Below, piece by piece: positions 5,944 to 10,558 of a stretch of DNA of 10,558 nt. The stretch is from Flavobacteriaceae bacterium TMED81 (GTDB taxonomy: Bacteria > Bacteroidota > Bacteroidia > Flavobacteriales > Flavobacteriaceae). The stretch lies in NCBI GenBank assembly GCA_002171575.2, contig NHEI02000003.1, positions 1-10,558 on the forward strand, read 5' to 3'. Positions within the stretch are counted from its first letter, which is position 1. Every line of letters starts with the position of its first letter. A program made the position numbers and the translations under genes. The notes under the pieces were generated by a model, which did not search any database, was not told the DNA's origin, and worked only from the letters and a program-made list of their open reading frames with translations.

Positions 5944-6940
5944 AACAGATATTGTTATTATCGGAGCAGGTCCTGTGGGTTTATTTGCCATATTTGAGGC
6001 AGGCTTAATGAAACTTCACTGTCATCTTATCGATGCCATTCCACAAGCTGGAGGTCAGCTTTCAGAGATTTATCCCAAAAAACCAATCTATGATATTCCG
6101 GGCTACCCCACTGTTTTAGCGGGTGAATTGGTCGATAAATTGATGGAGCAAGCTGCGCCTTTTAAACCTGGATTTACGCTTGGTGAGCGTGCAGAAACCA
6201 TAGACGAATTGCCAAATGGAAACTTTGTCGTCACAACAAGTCAAGGCACAAAACACGAAGCCCCTGTCGTCATGATTGCGGGTGGACTGGGAAGTTTTGA
6301 ACCACGTAAACCCATCATTGAAAATCTTTCAGATTTTGAACAAAACGGAGTGAACTATATCGTCAAGGATCCTAATCAGTACCAAGGAAAAGAAATGGTT
6401 ATTTCTGGTGGTGGTGATTCGGCGCTGGATTGGGCGGTCTATTTTGCTGAAAAAAATGGCTTTGTTCATCTTGTACATCGGTCAGATCGATTTCGAGCAC
6501 ATAAAGACTCTATTGCGAAAGCGTATGAACTCGAGAAACAGGGCAAACTAAAGCTCTATACGTTTGCGGAAGTGAAACAACTTGAGGGCAAACAACAACT
6601 CGAAAAGGTCATTATCGAAACCAAAGACGGAACAGTACCAATTGAAACGGCATTGTGGTTTCCACTTTTTGGACTATCACCCAAACTCGGTCCGATTGCT
6701 GACTGGGGACTGGAAATTGAAAAAAATGCCATCGTCGTTGATACGTTTGATTATCAAACCAACCGCTCAGGTGTTTTTGCGATTGGGGATGTGAACACCT
6801 ACCCCGGAAAGTTGAAGCTGATTTTGTGTGGTTTTCACGAGGCGACTCTCGCTGTACAATCCGCTTATAAACGCATCAATCCCGACAAAAAATTTACCCT
6901 AAAGTACACCACTGTTCAAGGGGTACAGGGCTTTGATTAA
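5936..6940 (+). CDS. Ferredoxin--NADP reductase, thioredoxin-reductase-like type (FNR2/YumC)
   Basis: FAD flavoprotein of 334 aa that passes electrons from NADPH to ferredoxin. The FAD-binding GAGPVG is at 10-15, GGQLSEIYP at 39-47 and the second nucleotide-binding motif ISGGGDSA at 156-163, followed by HRSDRFRAH (181-189). The C-terminal FAD motif is AIGDVNTYPGKLKLIL. The CxxC of true thioredoxin reductases is absent, which, with the overall length, marks the FNR2 branch. It overlaps the preceding gene by 8 nt and is followed 17 nt later by a ferredoxin, its likely partner. In this operon the pair would feed a ferredoxin-dependent sulfite reductase, which is not encoded in the window. Confidence 0.93.
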   Translation: MIKTDIVIIGAGPVGLFAIFEAGLMKLHCHLIDAIPQAGGQLSEIYPKKPIYDIPGYPTVLAGELVDKLMEQAAPFKPGFTLGERAETIDELPNGNFVVTTSQGTKHEAPVVMIAGGLGSFEPRKPIIENLSDFEQNGVNYIVKDPNQYQGKEMVISGGGDSALDWAVYFAEKNGFVHLVHRSDRFRAHKDSIAKAYELEKQGKLKLYTFAEVKQLEGKQQLEKVIIETKDGTVPIETALWFPLFGLSPKLGPIADWGLEIEKNAIVVDTFDYQTNRSGVFAIGDVNTYPGKLKLILCGFHEATLAVQSAYKRINPDKKFTLKYTTVQGVQGFD

Positions 6941-6957
6941 TTTCATTTTTATACACA

Positions 6958-7281
6958 CTGAGTGATATCAACATAACCGTTATTGACCGTGAGGGAGTTT
7001 CACATAAACTCGCCGCCCCTACAGATATGAATATGAATTTGATGGAGGTCTGCAAAAGCTACGATCTTCCTGTCGAAGGGGTGTGTGGCGGAATGGCAAT
7101 GTGTGCATCTTGTCAGGTGTACATCCACACAGACAAGCATTTTGGGGAACGAAACGATGATGAGGAAGCCATGCTTGATGAGGCCTATCACGTCAAATCG
7201 AATTCACGGTTGGGGTGTCAAATCCCCATCTCTACTGAGCTGGAGGGCGCAGAATTTGAACTTGCCCCAGAAGAGTCTTAA
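6958..7281 (+). CDS. [2Fe-2S] ferredoxin with non-canonical CTG start
   Basis: Adrenodoxin/plant-type ferredoxin of 107 aa if started at CTG 6958, giving (M)SDINITVIDREGVSHKL at the N-terminus. The cluster ligands are C43, C49 and C52 in CGGMAMCASC and C87 in LGCQIP. The N-terminal two strands of the fold are clearly encoded from 6961 on, but the frame from its upstream stop (6934-6936) contains no ATG, GTG or TTG before the internal ATG at 7027, which would remove 23 residues and the first beta-hairpin. A start ATG changed to CTG, or a sequencing error, is the simplest explanation. It is the last gene of the cys operon, 17 nt after the FNR, and its stop overlaps the stop of the convergent DUF3089 gene by 4 nt. 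Confidence 0.85.
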   Translation: MSDINITVIDREGVSHKLAAPTDMNMNLMEVCKSYDLPVEGVCGGMAMCASCQVYIHTDKHFGERNDDEEAMLDEAYHVKSNSRLGCQIPISTELEGAEFELAPEES

Positions 7282-8288
7282 CTCTTTGCTAAAAAAGCTT
7301 CGATCCGCATTCGGGTGTTTTCTCGGATATCCTTCCAGAAAATCGTAATATCTGCAAAGTGATAGTCCTTGACAAACGACAACCAAAATCGTTTTGGGAC
7401 CTTTGGTGTTCTCGCCCATACCATGCCGTCGATCAGTTCAATAGAAAGACTATTCGGATAGATCATTCCATCATAATAAGCAAGGCCTTTGTGCTGCTCA
7501 TAGCTAGCACTTTTTTGATCATCCCAAGTTATGGGATTGGTCACTAAGCTACCTTTATACCATTTCTCATAATCATCTGGCAAATGATTTCTTTTATAGG
7601 TATTCCATGTTACAAATCCGCCTGTTTCTGTAGGATTTGTCATAAACGGTATATTTTGAAAATACTCCGATTTAATGGCAATCCCAACCAAATAAGCAGC
7701 AACCAATTGCTTTTGCAAAGGTTGATCTTCAAAAAAATCTTTTAGCAGTTGACCCGCATGTAGGGTGCCTTGACTGTGCGAGACAAGAACAATAGGTCGA
7801 CCCTTATTTTCATGTTCTAAATAGTGCTTAAACGCTGCCTTAATGTCTTCGTATGCAGACCGGAAAGCATCGTCCCCTCCTACTGGTTTAAACTGCTCCC
7901 GAAAAGAGCGAACGTGCGCATCTCGGTAAAAGGGAGCAAAGGTTCGGCCAAGCCCATACCATGCAGAGCATTGGTATTTGATCGCTGTGTTTAAAGTAGC
8001 TTGGCGGTAATTTTCATCGGCGACATCCCCATTCCATGCACTGTTTTTTCTGCTTGTGGTAATGGTTGGGTGGATATAAAAAACATCCACATCGTATGGG
8101 TTCTTTTCTGGTTTCACAAAATCGAGCTGTGAAGGCGTGTTTTGCGGGTGAACCGCCCAATTGTCCAAGTCCGTATAATCAAGTGGTGTGGATATTGGCT
8201 GGTAAACAGAGCTCAAATAACGATTTGAACACGACTGAAGCAAGAATATAGAAATGAGTAAGACCAGGGAGTTTACTTTCTTTTTCAT
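7278..8288 (-). CDS. DUF3089 (alpha/beta-hydrolase-like) lipoprotein
   Basis: Predicted membrane-anchored hydrolase of 336 aa with unknown substrate. The signal peptide ends in the lipobox LLQSC, with lipidated Cys20. FYIHPTI (70-76) is typical of DUF3089. The nucleophile elbow is SHSQG, with Ser172 as probable nucleophile, where lipases have GxSxG. A late KDYHFADI segment near the C-terminus may supply acid or His residues, but I cannot fix the triad. The family is recognised from these motifs; esterase/lipase activity is only inferred. The gene is divergent from sodC (47 nt between the starts) and convergent with the ferredoxin gene. The ATG at 8288 with MKKK and a hydrophobic core is a convincing start. 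Confidence 0.87.
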   Translation of the reverse strand: MKKKVNSLVLLISIFLLQSCSNRYLSSVYQPISTPLDYTDLDNWAVHPQNTPSQLDFVKPEKNPYDVDVFYIHPTITTSRKNSAWNGDVADENYRQATLNTAIKYQCSAWYGLGRTFAPFYRDAHVRSFREQFKPVGGDDAFRSAYEDIKAAFKHYLEHENKGRPIVLVSHSQGTLHAGQLLKDFFEDQPLQKQLVAAYLVGIAIKSEYFQNIPFMTNPTETGGFVTWNTYKRNHLPDDYEKWYKGSLVTNPITWDDQKSASYEQHKGLAYYDGMIYPNSLSIELIDGMVWARTPKVPKRFWLSFVKDYHFADITIFWKDIRENTRMRIEAFLAKS

Positions 8289-8292
8289 GCAA

Positions 8293-8300
8293 CAAATATC
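8293..8300 (-). promoter_or_regulatory. Possible -7 element for the DUF3089 gene
   Basis: The minus strand reads GATATTTG, seven of eight positions like TATATTTG. It ends 4 nt before the ATG at 8288, so the transcript would be almost leaderless, as for the Rrf2 gene. No TTG is found at the expected -33 spacing. For the divergent sodC gene only a defective box (TATATTG, 8312-8318) is seen. Confidence 0.3.
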
Positions 8301-8335
8301 AATAAATTAAATATATTGCTGAAAAATCAACGACA

Positions 8336-8860
8336 ATGAGAGCTCACTTTAGTTTCCAACTTTCCATTTACATCTCTATTTTAATTTCATTTACATCCTG
8401 TTCAGAGAGCACTACAATCCGAGTTGAAGCAGAACCGAAAAGCGATTCAAGCGTTTCAGGTACGATTACGTTTTCAGAAATGGACGAAGTGGTGGTTATG
8501 AAAGCGACATTTTCTGGGCTTACTCCCGGTCTACACGCCATTCACCTCCACGAACTTGCTGATTGCTCATCTGCTGATGGAAAATCGACAGGTGGTCATT
8601 GGAATCCAACTTTTGAACCACATGGTCCTTGGGGAAGTGAAACGGGCTATCACAAAGGGGATATCGGAAACTTTGAGGCAGATCAAAAAGGCGAAGCGGT
8701 CATTACGTTTGAAACAGATCAATGGTGTATCGGTTGTGATGACGAGACGAAAAACATCATTGGAAAAGCGGTCATTGTACACCAAGGGCAAGATGACTTG
8801 GTCTCTCAACCATCAGGTGCAGCAGGGGCTCGGGTGAGTTGTGCTGGGGTGATTCAATAA
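8336..8860 (+). CDS. sodC: Cu/Zn superoxide dismutase, lipoprotein
   Basis: Converts superoxide to oxygen and hydrogen peroxide outside the cytoplasm. 174 aa; the signal sequence ends in the lipobox FTSC with Cys22, so the enzyme is likely anchored to a membrane. All metal ligands are present: H70 and H72 in HLH, H88 in GGHWNP, H96 in EPHG, H106 and D109 in YHKGDIGN, and H149 in VIVHQG. The structural disulfide pair is C77 and C169, and the active-site Arg is R166 in GARVSC. Two further cysteines form WCIGC (131-134) in the electrostatic loop. The gene is divergent from the DUF3089 gene, and its stop is 1 nt from the stop of the convergent plsC-like gene. Confidence 0.95.
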   Translation: MRAHFSFQLSIYISILISFTSCSESTTIRVEAEPKSDSSVSGTITFSEMDEVVVMKATFSGLTPGLHAIHLHELADCSSADGKSTGGHWNPTFEPHGPWGSETGYHKGDIGNFEADQKGEAVITFETDQWCIGCDDETKNIIGKAVIVHQGQDDLVSQPSGAAGARVSCAGVIQ

Positions 8861-8861
8861 T

Positions 8862-9656
8862 TTAAGACCACTCGCGTTTTTTGTTTGCAGATTCATAGGC
8901 GCGCAACTCATCTTCTGGGATAACCTTTAGCATGGAAGGATGCTGTTCGATCGCAAACTGGAGTTTTTCTACAATCTCCTCTATACTTTCATTGTCATAA
9001 TCGATATCAAGTGGTTTTTTGATTTCCATCGACTGTAATATTCCTCTTTTTTTAATAAAAATCCCTTTTTTATCAAAGGAACGTCTAAAGCCATCGATTA
9101 CGATGGGAACAACGATCGGCTTATAGGTCTTGATGATATGGGCTGTCCCCCTTCGAATGGGCTTAAAAGGAGTGGTTGTTCCCTGAGGGAACGTAATAAC
9201 CCATCCATCATCTAGTGCCATGCCAATTTTAGAAATATCTCCCATTTTAACCTGTCGATTTACATCTTTTCCTTTAGATCGCCATGTTCGCTCTATCGAA
9301 ATCGACCCTGCATAAGCAAGAATTCTCGGAAGTAAACCAGATCGCATGGTTTCCTTTGCCGCTACAAAGTAGATGTTGAGTTTTGGCTTCCATAAATAGC
9401 CCAAGTTCTTCAGGGTATCTTGTCTTCCAGATAAACTGGCGTTAAACACATGAAACATCGCAACAACATCTGCAAAATAAGTCTGATGGTTGGAAACAAA
9501 AAGGACTTTACGCTCAGGGAGGTTAACGATGTTTTCGGATCCCTCTATTTGCAGTTCATTAAAGCCCTGATACCTTCTATGGCTAATCACCCCAAAAACA
9601 CGAATAAGCCACGTTTTCAATATATCGTAATGACCGAAAGGGTTTCTTTTAAACAC
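8862..9656 (-). CDS. Lysophospholipid acyltransferase, PlsC family
   Basis: Membrane-associated acyltransferase of 264 aa that probably transfers an acyl chain to 1-acylglycerol-3-phosphate or a related lysolipid. The catalytic block is SNHQTYFAD (55-63). The His-Asp spacing is HX5D (H57, D63) rather than the usual HX4D. Block III FPQGTT (156-161) replaces the usual FPEGTRS, and IVVPIVIDGF (181-190) fits block IV. The HX5D form may be normal for a Bacteroidota subgroup; I cannot verify this here. The start is GTG 9656; an in-frame stop lies directly upstream, and MFKRNPFGHY resembles the family N-terminus. It follows the NUDIX gene by 31 nt on the same strand, and a possible promoter lies in that gap. 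Confidence 0.88.
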   Translation of the reverse strand: MFKRNPFGHYDILKTWLIRVFGVISHRRYQGFNELQIEGSENIVNLPERKVLFVSNHQTYFADVVAMFHVFNASLSGRQDTLKNLGYLWKPKLNIYFVAAKETMRSGLLPRILAYAGSISIERTWRSKGKDVNRQVKMGDISKIGMALDDGWVITFPQGTTTPFKPIRRGTAHIIKTYKPIVVPIVIDGFRRSFDKKGIFIKKRGILQSMEIKKPLDIDYDNESIEEIVEKLQFAIEQHPSMLKVIPEDELRAYESANKKREWS

Positions 9657-9671
9657 CTAAACAATTTTTAT

Positions 9672-9679
9672 CAAATGTA
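9672..9679 (-). promoter_or_regulatory. Possible -7 element for the acyltransferase gene
   Basis: The minus strand reads TACATTTG, a match to TAnnTTTG, in the 31-nt gap between the NUDIX and acyltransferase genes. It ends 15 nt before the GTG start at 9656, leaving a leader of about 10 nt. No TTG is found at the -33 spacing. It may add to read-through from the NUDIX gene. Confidence 0.4.
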
Positions 9680-9687
9680 CTAAGGAT

Positions 9688-10314
9688 TTAGCTTAGGGCT
9701 TGAGATATTATTGACTTTATTTCAGCAAGCATCATGGCAGTCGCACCCCAAACGGTGTTGTCAGACAGCATATATATAGGCGTTTCAACCCCCTTACTCT
9801 CAACCTGATTTGTAAAACTTTTTATGGCATTGATAAATTCAGCCAGAGAAACAGAAATCACTTCTTTCACCTCATTTTGATCGAGATTCAGTTCGGTTTT
9901 AGCAGTTGAATACCCCAAAAAACAATCGACCCAAAAATGGCTTGGGGGGATATACAAGGGAGGGATTTTTCGAATTTTGGTAACTTGTTGTGGGGAAATT
10001 CCAAGTTCCTCCCAGAGTTCTCGTTTCGCAGCATCCCAAGGTGTTTGATCTGCGGAATCAATTTGACCACCTGGAAAACCAACTTGATTGGAGTGAACGC
10101 CTGGATAAGAAGATCTTCTTATCAAATAAAAGCAAGTCTCGCCATGCAAGCCCTCATAAAAAAGGCAAATAACCGCCGCTTTTTTAGGATTGATGATTGG
10201 CTTATCAAGCAATTGCTTTCGTATGGCTGGAGCCATGGTGAGTTGTTCGGATAAGCCCGGTAAACGCAATTCTTGTATTTTTGGCACGAATTCTAGAAAA
10301 GAATGAAATTGCAT
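9688..10314 (-). CDS. NUDIX hydrolase, CoA pyrophosphatase-like
   Basis: 208-aa NUDIX hydrolase that resembles the NudL/CoAse group, which cleaves coenzyme A to 3',5'-ADP and phosphopantetheine. The segment RSSYPGVHSNQVGFPGGQID (67-86) resembles the CoAse signature before the NUDIX box. The box runs about 82-106 with the metal-binding REL-EE core (KRELWEELGI). An Asp occupies the first acidic position and the spacing is one residue longer than the general consensus, as is common in CoAse proteins. The ATG at 10314 (MQFHSFLEF) is chosen; the open frame upstream to 10527 lies over the divergent lipoprotein gene and shows no homology. The first 12 nt overlap the divergent gene starting at 10303. 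It is probably co-transcribed with the acyltransferase gene. Confidence 0.9.
   Translation of the reverse strand: MQFHSFLEFVPKIQELRLPGLSEQLTMAPAIRKQLLDKPIINPKKAAVICLFYEGLHGETCFYLIRRSSYPGVHSNQVGFPGGQIDSADQTPWDAAKRELWEELGISPQQVTKIRKIPPLYIPPSHFWVDCFLGYSTAKTELNLDQNEVKEVISVSLAEFINAIKSFTNQVESKGVETPIYMLSDNTVWGATAMMLAEIKSIISQALS
10276..10283 (+). promoter_or_regulatory. Possible -7 element for the terminal lipoprotein gene
   Basis: TATTTTTG matches TAnnTTTG and lies 19 nt before the ATG at 10303, inside the 5' coding region of the divergent NUDIX gene. The predicted leader is about 14 nt. No TTG is seen at the -33 spacing. Confidence 0.4.
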
Positions 10315-10558
10315 AATAAAACCATTGTTTTTTGTCTTGGCTTGTCTTTGCTGAGTTGTGTTTCCAAGCCAACTGCCAAGCCGACTCCGTCCACCCCAAC
10401 AATCGAGCGTAAAAATACCAATAACGCTGAAGTGAAGCCTAAAAAAGAAGATTTTGTTTTGACGGATGACAATGCCATCCCGTTTTTCTTCAAATATGCA
10501 AAGCAGAATCATCAAAAACGAGTGCAAGTTGAAACCGATTACGGAAACTTTGTTATCG
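10303..10558 (+). CDS. Lipoprotein, probable cyclophilin-type peptidylprolyl isomerase (5' part only)
   Basis: An open frame starts at ATG 10303 and runs off the window end after 85 codons. It begins MKLHNK, then a hydrophobic stretch and the lipobox LLSC (Cys19). A Pro/Thr/Lys-rich linker follows (about 20-48), and then FVLTDDNAIPFFFKYAKQN and RVQVETDYGNFVI (73-85), which looks like the first beta strand of a cyclophilin fold. Such lipid-anchored prolyl isomerases are common in Flavobacteriia, and the sequence before the domain fits that type. The catalytic part is outside the window, so the call rests on the N-terminus only. Its start overlaps the start of the divergent NUDIX gene by 12 nt. 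Confidence 0.65.
   Translation, partial: MKLHNKTIVFCLGLSLLSCVSKPTAKPTPSTPTIERKNTNNAEVKPKKEDFVLTDDNAIPFFFKYAKQNHQKRVQVETDYGNFVI

Noticed and set aside
5936..6940. FNR-like protein as thioredoxin reductase (possible electron donor to CysH)
   Set aside because: The redox-active CxxC between the two nucleotide-binding motifs is absent, and a ferredoxin follows directly, so a ferredoxin--NADP reductase fits better.
7027..7281. Ferredoxin started at the internal ATG
   Set aside because: This would drop residues that clearly encode the first two strands of the ferredoxin fold (NITVIDREGVSHKL), which lie in frame just upstream.
10315..10527. Upstream extension of the NUDIX protein by 71 residues
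   Set aside because: The extension is antisense to the lipoprotein gene, resembles nothing in the family, and the ATG at 10314 gives a normal-length CoAse-like protein.
1..10558. CRISPR arrays, insertion sequences, prophage or toxin-antitoxin genes
   Set aside because: I found no regularly spaced repeats, transposase motifs, terminal repeats or recognisable phage or toxin-antitoxin proteins on either strand.

Overview
The window looks like chromosomal DNA of a marine-type Bacteroidota, most likely Flavobacteriia. It is moderately AT-rich. Several gene starts are preceded by the Bacteroidota -7 promoter element TAnnTTTG (the exact form TATATTTG occurs three times). Many secreted proteins carry lipoprotein signals of the (F/L)xSC type. 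The protein families (DUF2061 within a cys operon, a ferredoxin/FNR pair, a secreted S8 protease lipoprotein, a DUF3089 lipoprotein) also fit that group.

Layout. 1-200: a minus-strand tRNA-Ser(UGA) with a well-placed promoter and a rho-independent terminator. 308-1775: a plus-strand subtilisin-like protease lipoprotein. 1807-2217 (minus) and 2311-7281 (plus): an Rrf2-family regulator diverging from an assimilatory sulfate-reduction operon. The two are separated by an intergenic region that contains a perfect 39-bp palindrome flanked by mirror-image TATATTTG boxes. 7278-8288: a minus-strand DUF3089 hydrolase-like lipoprotein. 8336-8860: a plus-strand Cu/Zn superoxide dismutase lipoprotein. 8862-10314: a minus-strand pair, a NUDIX (CoA pyrophosphatase-like) hydrolase followed by a PlsC acyltransferase. 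10303-end: the start of a plus-strand lipoprotein that looks like a cyclophilin-type peptidylprolyl isomerase.

How the genes work together. CysD and CysN make APS from sulfate and ATP. The CysH protein carries the CC...CxxC iron-sulfur motif of APS reductases and should reduce APS directly to sulfite, so no APS kinase is expected. A precorrin-2 dehydrogenase/ferrochelatase-like protein would make siroheme for sulfite reductase, and an FNR plus a [2Fe-2S] ferredoxin would supply its electrons. However, no sulfite reductase and no uroporphyrinogen-III methyltransferase are present. At the place where I would expect them (between cysN and the siroheme gene) the siroheme gene lacks its N-terminal glycine-rich segment. 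This looks like a deletion scar. The downstream ferredoxin has no canonical start codon at its natural N-terminus (CTG instead), and the tRNA-Ser has a C at the almost invariant T55 position. These oddities are either real erosion or sequence/assembly errors, and they are the points most worth checking.

There are no CRISPR arrays, insertion sequences or phage genes that I can see. Genes are tightly packed; the only stretches without a gene are short and are described through their promoter, operator and terminator elements.
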